DNA of 10,958 nt from Sabulitectum sp964604135 (GCA_964604135.1 CAZRXU010000087.1:1-10958), one strand, 5' to 3'; shown: positions 1 through 8,930, counted from the stretch's first letter. The notes: generated by a model not told the origin, from the letters alone. Translations and numbers: made by a program.

Positions 1-570
1 AAAGGTAGGGGTTGGGCATTCACTCAGAATGATTTTAAAGATATTGCAGGTCGTAGCGCTATTGATATCGCGTTGTACCGACTTCATAATAAGGATACAA
101 TCAGGCGGGCAATCAGGGGAGTGTATTACTATCCTGGCATAGGCAGGCTGCTCGGCAAGAAACTGCCCCCGGATACCGATCAAATTGCCCGGGCAATTGC
201 TCGAAAGTTTTCATGGAGAATACAGATTACCGGTATGTCTGCTTTGAACTACTTTGGTTTATCCACCCAGGTTCCGGGAAATGTCACTTACCTTTCCGAT
301 GGACCGACACGAGAGTATGATCTTGCAGGGCAAAGTATTGTTTTTCGTCACACTTCTCTAAAAGAGTCGGCATTCAAGCACAGGGAAACAGGTTTAATTG
401 TGCAGGCGATCAAAACACTTGGCAGAGAACGGATCACCTCCGAGGTAATTTCTCAGATTAGAATCAGAACGAAACCCTCAATGCTCAAAGCGATTCTGAA
501 AGATGCACAACCAGTCAGTCAGTGGATTCTTGATGCTATCAAGGAAATCTGCGCGGAGAAGTCAGAATGA
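1..570 (+). CDS. DUF6088 / AbiEi-like winged-helix protein, 5' partial
   Basis: The frame is open from the first base, so the gene starts left of the window; the TTG at 73 is only an internal codon. The visible 189 residues begin with a winged-helix pattern (KGRGWAFTQNDF, then RSAIDIALYRLHNKDTIRRAIRGVYYYP), followed by an AbiEi-type domain with GMSALNYFGLSTQVPGNVTY near visible residues 79-98. This order is typical of DUF6088 proteins, which are about 200 aa, so perhaps only 10-20 residues are missing. By family, such proteins resemble the AbiEi antitoxin of type IV toxin-antitoxin systems: a DNA-binding autorepressor normally encoded just before an AbiEii nucleotidyltransferase toxin. Here no AbiEii follows; a TTG-started helicase gene begins 59 bases downstream. 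Family assignment is fairly sure. A role as regulator of the downstream helicases is only inferred from co-orientation and closeness. Confidence 0.8.
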   Translation, partial: KGRGWAFTQNDFKDIAGRSAIDIALYRLHNKDTIRRAIRGVYYYPGIGRLLGKKLPPDTDQIARAIARKFSWRIQITGMSALNYFGLSTQVPGNVTYLSDGPTREYDLAGQSIVFRHTSLKESAFKHRETGLIVQAIKTLGRERITSEVISQIRIRTKPSMLKAILKDAQPVSQWILDAIKEICAEKSE

Positions 571-614
571 GAATAGTCTCAAAGATGAAGGCACAGAACA
601 AGAATATTCAGTAA
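567..614 (+). other. 15-codon reading frame overlapping the DUF6088 stop (ATGA)
   Basis: An ATG sits inside the stop of the DUF6088 gene (ATGA at 567-570), exactly where a translationally coupled toxin gene would start. The frame ends after 15 residues (MRIVSKMKAQNKNIQ, TAA at 612-614). It shows no similarity that I recognise to the N terminus of AbiEii. It could be a remnant of a deleted partner gene, a short coupling leader for the helicase gene, or chance. Confidence 0.2.
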
Positions 615-629
615 AGGCAAGGTGATTAT

Positions 630-3600
630 TTGATCCCCTCAATCCTCTCCTCCCAGATCCGAACAGCTGTTGAAGGGTTTTTGAAAACAACCTTCCCAAT
701 GGCTAACAAGTACTTCTCCGGTGCTATGGAAAAGTTGCTGGCTGGGGAAGGGTCTGTGTTCAAGGGGCCGTATGTTTCCCTTGGTTTGCCGTTCAGGTTG
801 GGTTCTTCGTCTTCTTTCTTTCCTTCTGTTCCTCTTGGGTTTACTCCGTTTCTGCATCAGGAGCAGGCATTTGCCCGGTTGGATAGCTCCGTTGGTGCTT
901 CAACTCTGATTGCAACGGGGACCGGTTCAGGTAAGACGGAGAGTTTTCTTTTGCCTATTCTTTCTCATTGTCTTGCTTCCTCTGGTTCAGGTATAAAGGC
1001 TATTATTGTATATCCCATGAATGCACTGGCCACAGATCAGGCAGGGCGAATTGCGTCTCTGATTCATTCCAACCCTTTGCTGCGTGACAAGGTTACAGCA
1101 GGGTTGTATGTGGGGTCGAAGAGCGGGTCTGCTTCGTCGGTGATGAGTGCCACTTCGGTTATTACATCCCGTGCAAAGATGCGGGTGTCTCCTCCTGATA
1201 TACTGCTGACTAATTACAAGATGCTTGATTACATGCTTATACGGCCTTCCGATTACGGGCTGTGGAATGGTGCTGCTCTGCGGTATCTGGTGGTGGATGA
1301 GCTGCATACTTTTGACGGGGCTCAGGGAACAGATCTGGCATGCCTTGTTCGCAGGTTGCGTGCTCGTGTTGGTGCTTCATCGTCACTGTGTTGTGTTGGT
1401 ACATCTGCTACTCTGGGTGTTGAGTCTGTTGCAGCATTATGCAAGTATGCTGCCCGGGTGTTTGGAACTGATTTTTCTTCTTCCTCTGTTATTACCGAGA
1501 GCCGTGTTTCAGCATCGGAGTTTTTAGCATCTGCTGCGGTGGAATTCTGGAATGTGCCTATGGGTGGTGTGCTGCCACTGCCTGGTGAAGATAGTTCTGC
1601 TTACTTGCTCCGGCAGCGTAGATTGTGGTTCGGGTCTAGTGATGTTTCCGGAGCTTACGGGTGTGTGCGGCACTTCCTGTTCCGCAAACTGATTGAAGTG
1701 GTCGGGCATTCCGCTTTATCGTTTGATGATGTCTTGTCTGCACTGGTTAAGGTGGATCCCGGTGTTTCCGGAGCTGCTGTGGTGAGCATGCTCTCTGTGC
1801 TGTCTGCAGCCCGCGTGGGGTCACAGCCTCTGGTGCATGTACGACTTCGGTTATGGATGCGGGAATTGCAGAGAATGGTGGCCTCGGTTGGGGTTAAACC
1901 AGTGCTTGGGTTCTCGGCCGATCTGACACCTGCACAGCTGGCGGTACACCTGCCGGTTATTCACTGCAGAGAGTGCGGGGCAACCGGGTGGGGCGGTGTG
2001 CTGCGCCGGGGTGATAATGTGATTCAGCCTGACCTGAACAATTTCTACAGGAGCTATTTCGGGCATGACAGCGATACACTCATTGTGTTTCCCGAGTCCC
2101 GGCCAATTCGAAGCCTTGGACTGTCCGGTATGTCTTATTCTCTGTGTACCTCATGCCTTACTCTGCATGCAAATACTGATATTGCTTCATGCCCTTGCGG
2201 TTCTACTTCTTTTGTACCTGTGTATCAGCCCGATTTAACCTGTGTGCGTAATGGCAGGGCTGCGGTGCATCACAACTGCCCTTACTGCTCTTCACATGAA
2301 AGCCTTACTGTCCTTGGGTCTCGTGCCGCTTCTCTTACAAGTGTGATGATATCTCAGTTGATGAGCTCCCAGTTTAATTCAGACCGGAAACTGCTTACCT
2401 TTTCAGATTCTGTACAGGATGCCGCACACAGGGCCGGGTTTTTCCAGGCTCGTACCTGGCGGTTCAATTTACGCGTTGCCATTCAGAAATATGTTGCTGA
2501 AGGAGGCGAAGGTCTTTCCCTGCCAGAGTTTGTGGAGGGTTTCTTAGTATACTGGAAAGGCAGGTTCTCTCCCGAGGAGTTTGTAAGTTCTTTCATTGCT
2601 CCCAACATGATGTGGTTTGAAGATTTTGAGACTATGACTGCAGGCAAAGGTGTGCCGGGTCGTTTGATTAGTGCTGTATCCAGTAGGCTTAACTGGGAAA
2701 TACACAGTGAATATGGCTTCAGCAGCAGGATAGGTCGCACTCTTGATCGTTCTGGTGCATCAGCTGTTTATGTGGATTATGGTGATCTCTCTGAATTGTT
2801 GTCTCGGTTGCGGAATCTTTCAGGGAATCTGCGAACTCTTGAATTATTGGATTTGTCTGCCTTTGTTATGGGGCTTTTAATGCATATGAAGCAGAAGGGG
2901 GCAGTGGCTCATTCTGCTGTGGCCGGGTATGTGCATAATGACGGCAAGGAATACATGCTCTCTCAGGATCATACTTCGTGGATGCCGTCTTTCGGCGGCT
3001 CAACACGGGCACCTGTGTTTCCTGTTGACAGCACCCGTGGCTCCAGGTTCGAGAAGCTTGTTTCCTCATCAGGGGCATCATGGTATCAGGGATGGCTGAA
3101 GAAGTGTTTCCCGTTTGGTGTTGATAATGAAGCACACCTGATTCTGTCTGAGGTGTTTTCATTCTTTGTTTCGGTTGGTGTTTTGCGGAGCTATTCAACC
3201 CGGTCAGGAAATGCCTGGGGAATAGAACCTGCCCGTATGGTGGTTACCGGGGATGTTACTGTGATTACTTGCTCTGGTTGTGGTCAGAGAATATCTGTTC
3301 CTTCCATGTTTGTGGATATGTGGAGAGGTGCCAGCTGCCTGCAGAAGTTCTGTTTCGGGAAATATGATGTGGCTGCTTCATCAGACGATTACTACAAGTC
3401 TTTCTATTCCAGTGGAGAGGTGCAGCGGTTGTTTGCCGCAGAGCATACAGGCCTCTTGGAAAGAAGTGTGCGGGAGACCCTTGAAGAAGAGTTCAAAGCT
3501 TCCTCCCGGAAGCCGTGGTTCCCGAATCTGCTTTCATCCACACCCACTCTTGAGATGGGTATTGATATAGGTGATCTTTCATCTTTGATTTTGTGTTCAG

Positions 3601-6600
3601 TACCTCCCTCGCAGGCAAATTATTTACAGAGAACCGGCCGCGCTGGTCGTCGTGACGGCAATGCTCTTACTCTTACTGTGGCTGCAGGCAGACCTCATGA
3701 TCTTTACTTCTACTCGGACCCTCTTCTGATGATACAGGGAGATGTAGCTACACCTGATGTATTCCTGGGGGCAGGGGCTGTGCTGGCACGGCAGCTGGTT
3801 GCCTACTGCTTCGATAGATGGGTGCAGTCCGGTGCTGATGCTTCATCTGTGCCACCTGCTCTTTCAACGGTGTTCAGCTCGCTGGATAGTGTCGATCAGA
3901 GAAAATTTCCATGGAACCTGGTGTCTTTTGTAGAGTTGAATGCCGATTCACTGTTCTCCGGTTTTTCTGCTCTGTTCGATAATTCTCTTTCAACTGAAGT
4001 TCTTGATCAGCTGCGTATTGTTACCCATGGGGGGAAAGGCTCTTCCGGTAGTCTGCGATCTTTGGTATTACAGGGGCTTCTGCAGTGTCGTGAATCCCGT
4101 GATGGGTTCAGAAAGACAGTGCGAAGCCTTAACAGTAAGGTAAAGCAGAAGAATGCTGAAGTTGCCAGAAGCACATCCTGGGATGATGAGCTGTCTGAGC
4201 TGGTTACAGAGAAGAAAGCATTCCAGCAGCTCGCTAAATCTCTCGATAAGAAGAGTACATTCAACTTCCTTACTGATGAGGGAATTCTGCCCAACTATGC
4301 CTTCCCGGAAGCAGGTGTGCAGCTTAAATCCCTGGTTTTCAGGAAGAGGAAAACCGGTGGCTCTGATACATGGTCATACGAGTATGAAAGGGCTGCTTCA
4401 ACTGCAATAAGCGAACTGGTTCCTGGAAGTCACTTCTATGCTGAAGGCCGCCGTGTGCAGATAGATCAAATCGATATGAAGCAATCGGAGGTGCAGGAGT
4501 GGCGGTTCTGCGACCAGTGTTCACATTCAGAGCTTTATTCTTCTGATGACACTCGTTCTGCCTGTCCCAACTGCGGCAGCCCAATGTGGGCTGATGAGGG
4601 GCAGAAACGCTCTATGGTAAGGCTTAAGCAGGTTTTTGCCACAACGGCAGACAGGAAGAGCAGGATCTCTGATGACTCGGAGGACAGAAAGCCAGCGTTC
4701 TACAACAAGCAGATGCTTGTTGACTTTGAAAGCATGGATGTGGAGGGTGCCTGGAAGCTTTCAGGAGAAGACCTGCCCTTTGGGTTTGAGTACCTCAAGC
4801 GGGTGATCTTCCGTGAGATCAACTTCGGTGAACACAATTCTTTTGGTGAGCAGGTGTGTATTGCAGGGCTTGAGATGCCAAGGAACGGGTTTAGGGTGTG
4901 TAAATCGTGCGGCAAGGTACAATTCAAGCGTGATCAACAGGTGCACTCACTGACATGCCCTGCAAGGAACAAGGAATCTGATTCAAATCTCATCAGTACT
5001 CTTTACCTTTACAGGGAGTTCTCTTCTGAAGCGGTGCGGTTTCTGTTGCCGGTTTCAGCTATGTCAGGAACAGGAGTGCTTGATTCTTTCATAGCAGCAC
5101 TGCAACTGGGGCTTCGCCTGAAGTATGGCGGTTCGGTGGATCACCTGCGTGTAACAAGTGCAGATGAACCAGTGAAGGATTCCGTAATGCGGAAGACTTA
5201 CCTGGTGCTGTACGATACCGTTCCCGGAGGAACAGGATATCTGAAGAACCTCATGAGGGATCCTGCGGATCTTATGGAGGTGCTGTTCCTGGCTCGTGAA
5301 AGAATGAAGTCGTGTTCATGTTGTCAGGACCCGGAGAAGGATGGATGCTACAGCTGTCTGTATGCTTACAGAGACAGTATCAGAATGCACTCTATCTCAA
5401 GAGACAAGGCAATCGAGTTTCTTGGGAATATCCTTGCCAGGCAGGATAAGATTGAGAAAACCTCTTCACTTCGTACCATAGGAATCAACAGCTGGCTTGA
5501 GAGTGAGCTTGAAAGCCTGTTCATAGAAAAACTTGCAGCTGTTTCCGGAATTGAACTGAAGAAACAGGTAGTGAACGGGAAGCAGGGCTGGTTCCTGAAA
5601 GCAGGGGAAAGCACCTGGAATATTGAACCTCAGGTCTATCTGAGTGTGGCAGTGCCCTCCAGGGCCGACTTTGTGTTCTACCCTCTGTTTGCTTCTTCAT
5701 CGGTGAAGCCTGTTGTTGTTTTTACAGATGGTTATTCATTCCACAAAGATCGAATAGGAGTGGATATGCTTCAGCGTGCTGCTCTTGTCCGTTCCGGGGA
5801 GTACAATGTCTGGTCACTTACCTGGAATGATGTTGCAGGTACCTCGGAAGATTTCTTTAAAAATCATCTGGTTCTTGAATCAGAGAAGAAGCTGCAGCTT
5901 TTCAATGGAGTTAAAGAAGCAGTTAATGTTTCGTCGGTTCACAGACTCTTTGGAGAAGACAGTCTGGGGTGGCTTGTCCAGTACCTTAACACTCCTGATC
6001 AGGTTACCTGGATGAATTATGCCTGGGCATACTGCTATGCCCATCTGAACCCGTCTCTGCTTTCAGATGAAACAGGCCACTTCCACTGGAAGGAAGAAGT
6101 CAAACAGATCGTAGGTGATCTTTTCCCGTTGTTTTACCCGTTTGACTCTTCTGTTCTGTGCGGCTCTTCAGTTAGCGAGCAATGGTCAATACATGTGGCA
6201 CAGGACCTGAAGCAGGTGCAGACAATGGATGTTTCATCAATGAAGGTGCTGCTTTATCTCGATGACAGGATGCGGGAAGATGGCTTCCAAAAGGAATGGA
6301 ACAGCTTCCTGCGTCTGCTTAACCTGCTGCAGTTCCTGCCTGGCTGCCTTGTGCATGCGGCAACCGGTAGGGAGCTTTCCAGTGAAATTGAGGCCCTGTG
6401 CAGGGATGCAGTAGATATTGTAAGTTTGCCCGAAGGCAATGAAGAATGGAGTGAAGTGCTGGAGCTGGTACATCCTTCCGTGGCAGATCTCTGCAGGCGG
6501 CTGCGGGATAATGGTTCAACTGTGCCGGAAGTGGGTGTGGACCTCACAGGCAACAGTGATGAGGTGGTTTGTACAGCAGAGTTGGTCTGGCATGATGAAA

Positions 6601-6740
6601 AACTTATTGTATTACTGACAGCGGAAATGGGCGATTCCGGGATTCTTGAAAAAATGGGCTGGAAGGTTATTTCCGCAAGCGATGCCTCTGAGAAGCCAAT
6701 GGCTGTAATTTCATTCCTGCGTGGAGGTGATTCCCCATGA
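630..6740 (+). CDS. DruE-like giant DEAD/DEAH helicase with DUF1998 and nuclease-like domain
   Basis: A 2,036-residue SF2 helicase. Seen: Walker A ATGTGSGKTES at 95-105 (K102), YPMNAL at 128-133, DELH at 223-226, TSATLG at 258-263, then after a long insertion TLEMGIDIG (973-981) and QRTGRAGRR (1000-1008). Zinc-type cysteine groups fall at 446/449, 506/509, 521/523, 550/553, 881/884, 1294/1297/1312/1315 and 1424/1427/1443. A lysine-rich likely coiled coil covers about 1158-1210. DUF1998 shows DTVPGGTGY at 1529-1537 and cysteines 1562, 1564, 1565, 1573, 1576. A Vsr/PD-(D/E)XK-like domain follows at about 1618-1730. The last ~300 residues are unassigned. Size and order match DruE of Druantia, an ATP-driven anti-phage helicase; YprA/MrfA and DISARM helicases share DUF1998 but are shorter. 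The TTG start at 630 is the only start codon between the in-frame stop at 612 and M24; it follows AAGGTG (619-624) and the N terminus fits the family. Its stop overlaps the next gene. Confidence 0.88.
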   Translation: MIPSILSSQIRTAVEGFLKTTFPMANKYFSGAMEKLLAGEGSVFKGPYVSLGLPFRLGSSSSFFPSVPLGFTPFLHQEQAFARLDSSVGASTLIATGTGSGKTESFLLPILSHCLASSGSGIKAIIVYPMNALATDQAGRIASLIHSNPLLRDKVTAGLYVGSKSGSASSVMSATSVITSRAKMRVSPPDILLTNYKMLDYMLIRPSDYGLWNGAALRYLVVDELHTFDGAQGTDLACLVRRLRARVGASSSLCCVGTSATLGVESVAALCKYAARVFGTDFSSSSVITESRVSASEFLASAAVEFWNVPMGGVLPLPGEDSSAYLLRQRRLWFGSSDVSGAYGCVRHFLFRKLIEVVGHSALSFDDVLSALVKVDPGVSGAAVVSMLSVLSAARVGSQPLVHVRLRLWMRELQRMVASVGVKPVLGFSADLTPAQLAVHLPVIHCRECGATGWGGVLRRGDNVIQPDLNNFYRSYFGHDSDTLIVFPESRPIRSLGLSGMSYSLCTSCLTLHANTDIASCPCGSTSFVPVYQPDLTCVRNGRAAVHHNCPYCSSHESLTVLGSRAASLTSVMISQLMSSQFNSDRKLLTFSDSVQDAAHRAGFFQARTWRFNLRVAIQKYVAEGGEGLSLPEFVEGFLVYWKGRFSPEEFVSSFIAPNMMWFEDFETMTAGKGVPGRLISAVSSRLNWEIHSEYGFSSRIGRTLDRSGASAVYVDYGDLSELLSRLRNLSGNLRTLELLDLSAFVMGLLMHMKQKGAVAHSAVAGYVHNDGKEYMLSQDHTSWMPSFGGSTRAPVFPVDSTRGSRFEKLVSSSGASWYQGWLKKCFPFGVDNEAHLILSEVFSFFVSVGVLRSYSTRSGNAWGIEPARMVVTGDVTVITCSGCGQRISVPSMFVDMWRGASCLQKFCFGKYDVAASSDDYYKSFYSSGEVQRLFAAEHTGLLERSVRETLEEEFKASSRKPWFPNLLSSTPTLEMGIDIGDLSSLILCSVPPSQANYLQRTGRAGRRDGNALTLTVAAGRPHDLYFYSDPLLMIQGDVATPDVFLGAGAVLARQLVAYCFDRWVQSGADASSVPPALSTVFSSLDSVDQRKFPWNLVSFVELNADSLFSGFSALFDNSLSTEVLDQLRIVTHGGKGSSGSLRSLVLQGLLQCRESRDGFRKTVRSLNSKVKQKNAEVARSTSWDDELSELVTEKKAFQQLAKSLDKKSTFNFLTDEGILPNYAFPEAGVQLKSLVFRKRKTGGSDTWSYEYERAASTAISELVPGSHFYAEGRRVQIDQIDMKQSEVQEWRFCDQCSHSELYSSDDTRSACPNCGSPMWADEGQKRSMVRLKQVFATTADRKSRISDDSEDRKPAFYNKQMLVDFESMDVEGAWKLSGEDLPFGFEYLKRVIFREINFGEHNSFGEQVCIAGLEMPRNGFRVCKSCGKVQFKRDQQVHSLTCPARNKESDSNLISTLYLYREFSSEAVRFLLPVSAMSGTGVLDSFIAALQLGLRLKYGGSVDHLRVTSADEPVKDSVMRKTYLVLYDTVPGGTGYLKNLMRDPADLMEVLFLARERMKSCSCCQDPEKDGCYSCLYAYRDSIRMHSISRDKAIEFLGNILARQDKIEKTSSLRTIGINSWLESELESLFIEKLAAVSGIELKKQVVNGKQGWFLKAGESTWNIEPQVYLSVAVPSRADFVFYPLFASSSVKPVVVFTDGYSFHKDRIGVDMLQRAALVRSGEYNVWSLTWNDVAGTSEDFFKNHLVLESEKKLQLFNGVKEAVNVSSVHRLFGEDSLGWLVQYLNTPDQVTWMNYAWAYCYAHLNPSLLSDETGHFHWKEEVKQIVGDLFPLFYPFDSSVLCGSSVSEQWSIHVAQDLKQVQTMDVSSMKVLLYLDDRMREDGFQKEWNSFLRLLNLLQFLPGCLVHAATGRELSSEIEALCRDAVDIVSLPEGNEEWSEVLELVHPSVADLCRRLRDNGSTVPEVGVDLTGNSDEVVCTAELVWHDEKLIVLLTAEMGDSGILEKMGWKVISASDASEKPMAVISFLRGGDSP

Positions 6741-8848
6741 GTTCAGCACCAGTTGTAGCCCTTGGATCTGATTTTCTCACGGCTTTTGCAGGAATTCCCA
6801 GGAAACAGCAGGGTAAGGTCAGGGAGTTTATCAGCAAGTTTACAGCCAATCCAACCTCGCCTGGAATCAATTACGAAAAGGTTCACCATGGCGGTGAAGG
6901 TGTTTACTCTGTACGGATAGATAAGGCGTACAGGGGTATTATTCACAAACCTTCTTCGGGGCGAACTTACATACTGCTGTGGGTGGATCATCATGATGAT
7001 GCATACGACTGGGCAAAGAGACACAGAATCGAGGTTCATCCTGAAACTGGTAGCCTGCAGGTTATTAACTCTTCCAGAGCAGAGCCTTTAACTTCGGAGT
7101 CAGATACTGAAGCACCTGCACTGTTCAGGAAGCTGAAAGACCGTCATCTGACTTCATTCGGTATTCCTGAAGAGATGATACCTGCACTGCGGAGTGTCCG
7201 CACAGAATCTGAACTGGATAAGCTTTCATCTGCTATTCCCGAGGAAGCTTTTGACTGTCTTTTGATGTTTGCCTCCGGGTTCTCTGTTGCTGAGATCATG
7301 GCTGAAATAAAGCCTGAGGAACCTGAAACCGTTGACACTGAAGACATAGAAACCGCACTGAAGCATTCTGATTCCCGCAGAAGGTTCTGGGTGGTTGATG
7401 ACGAGCTTGAACTGGCCGCAATGCTTGCTGCTCCACTGGAGAAATGGCGGGTGTTCCTGCACCCCAGCCAGAGAAGACTTGTTGAGAGAGACTGGAACGG
7501 ACCGGTTAAAGTATTGGGAGGAGCCGGTACAGGGAAAACAGTAGCTGCTGTTCACAGGGCGAAGTGGCTTGCAGAAAACAGGTTCACAGGCGAGTATGAC
7601 AGGATTCTCTTTACCACCTACACAAAGAACCTTGCTGAAGATATCAGGTCAGTACTGGAATCGATATCATCTCCAGATGTTTTGAAGAGGATCGAGATCG
7701 TTAACCTTGATGAATGGGTGTTTAACTTCCTCAAGCGAAACGACTACGGATTCAAACCGGCTTATGGAAAAGATTCTGACGATTTCTGGGATGAAGCTCT
7801 TTCCATGGCTCCCCCGGGATTTAATGATGCTTTTTTCAGAGAAGAGTGGGGAAGAGTCATTCTTGCTCAGGGAATAGATACCCTTCAGGAATACATGCAC
7901 TGTTCAAGAACCGGCAGAGGTACACCAGTCTCGCGAAAACAACGAAAACTAATCTGGCCTGTGTTTCAGGAGTTCAGAAGTATTTTGGCGAATCACTCTC
8001 TAAAAGCTCCTCTTGATGCCATGAGAGATGCTGCAAGTCTTATTCAGCAGAAGAAGGGAATGCTTCCCTACAAAGCAGTGATAGTGGATGAAGCTCAGGA
8101 TATGGGGCCGCAGGAATTCAACCTGATTAATTCTATCCTTACAGATGTTGAACCAGAGAACAGCCTGTTCATTGCAGGTGACGCCCATCAGCGTATCTAC
8201 GGCAGAAAGGTCGTTCTGAGTCATTCCGGAATCAACATTCGTGGACGCAGTAAGAAACTTCGAATCAATTACAGAACTACCGAGGAGAATCGAAATTGGG
8301 CAGTTGCACTACTGAAAGGTCTTTCATTTGATGATCTGGATGGAGGTAAGGATTCACTTGAAGGTTACAGATCACTGATGCATGGAGCTATTCCTGAAGT
8401 ACACAGGTTCGATTCATTTACTGATGAAGTGAATTTTATCGTTGAGAGATTAACGCCGATGCTTTCAGAATCCGGCAGCATGGACAGAGTCTGCGTTACT
8501 GTAAGAACCAACAAACTAGTCAGCCTTTATGGTGAAGAGCTGAGAAAGCATGGTATTGCTACCTGTGTTATCAAACACACTGAGAAAGACGATCCCAATA
8601 ACCATGGTGTAAGAATTGCAACAATGCACAGGGTAAAAGGGCTGGAATTCGATGCAGTGATAATTGCATCAGCAAACAAGAACATAATTCCTCACCGCAG
8701 GGCTATTGCTGGAAGCGACAGTGTAGCAGAGAAGGAAGGGCTGAAAGCAGAAAGGGCTCTTCTGTATGTTGCAGTAACCAGAGCGAGGAAGAATGTACTG
8801 GTAACCGGGTATGGGCAAATGAGCGAGTGGGTAGACTTGAAGAGGTGA
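6737..8848 (+). CDS. ParE/RelE toxin fold fused to UvrD/Rep-type SF1 helicase
   Basis: A 703-residue two-part protein. Residues 1-100 look like a ParE/RelE-family toxin fold: IPRKQQGKVREFISKF, the strand with R60, Y65 and R66, and the motif DHHDDAYDWA at 84-93. A linker of ~130 residues follows. The SF1 helicase core shows HPSQ (242-245, Q motif), GGAGTGKT at 261-268 (Walker A, K267), VDEAQD at 450-455 (Walker B), GDAHQRIY at 481-488, LRINYRT at 508-514, TMHRVKGLEFD at 629-639 and YVAVTRAR at 677-684. No nuclease domain follows the core. The family translocates on single-stranded DNA using ATP; whether the toxin fold still cuts RNA or only binds a ribosome, helicase or DNA end is unknown. The ATG at 6737 overlaps the stop of the helicase gene by four bases (ATGA), and GGAGG lies just upstream (6723-6727), so the two proteins are probably made together. 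Similar RelE-UvrD fusions exist in other bacteria. Confidence 0.88.
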   Translation: MSSAPVVALGSDFLTAFAGIPRKQQGKVREFISKFTANPTSPGINYEKVHHGGEGVYSVRIDKAYRGIIHKPSSGRTYILLWVDHHDDAYDWAKRHRIEVHPETGSLQVINSSRAEPLTSESDTEAPALFRKLKDRHLTSFGIPEEMIPALRSVRTESELDKLSSAIPEEAFDCLLMFASGFSVAEIMAEIKPEEPETVDTEDIETALKHSDSRRRFWVVDDELELAAMLAAPLEKWRVFLHPSQRRLVERDWNGPVKVLGGAGTGKTVAAVHRAKWLAENRFTGEYDRILFTTYTKNLAEDIRSVLESISSPDVLKRIEIVNLDEWVFNFLKRNDYGFKPAYGKDSDDFWDEALSMAPPGFNDAFFREEWGRVILAQGIDTLQEYMHCSRTGRGTPVSRKQRKLIWPVFQEFRSILANHSLKAPLDAMRDAASLIQQKKGMLPYKAVIVDEAQDMGPQEFNLINSILTDVEPENSLFIAGDAHQRIYGRKVVLSHSGINIRGRSKKLRINYRTTEENRNWAVALLKGLSFDDLDGGKDSLEGYRSLMHGAIPEVHRFDSFTDEVNFIVERLTPMLSESGSMDRVCVTVRTNKLVSLYGEELRKHGIATCVIKHTEKDDPNNHGVRIATMHRVKGLEFDAVIIASANKNIIPHRRAIAGSDSVAEKEGLKAERALLYVAVTRARKNVLVTGYGQMSEWVDLKR

Positions 8849-8883
8849 AGTATGAGAGGAGAAACACACATATTACAGTGTGG

Positions 8884-8901
8884 ACATGTGATATCGCATG
8901 T
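8884..8901. promoter_or_regulatory. 18-bp near-perfect palindrome upstream of hicB, possible operator
   Basis: The bases ACATGTGATATCGCATGT form an inverted repeat centred on GATATC, with one mismatched pair. It lies 81 bases before the hicB start, between the helicase operon and hicB. HicB antitoxins carrying a ribbon-helix-helix domain usually bind palindromes in their own promoter, so an operator role fits. I could not find a convincing -35/-10 pair beside it. Confidence 0.35.
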
Positions 8902-8930
8902 GGTATCATTGTTCAGGTTCGAGAGCTTAA

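Noticed and set aside
987..1307. 106-codon reading frame on the - strand within the helicase gene
   Set aside because: Shadow of the strongly supported helicase frame; its translation has no domain.
630..6740. Calling the locus complete Druantia or DISARM
   Set aside because: Only a DruE-like protein is present; no DruA-D, DruF/G, DruH, methylase or phospholipase D gene is in the window.
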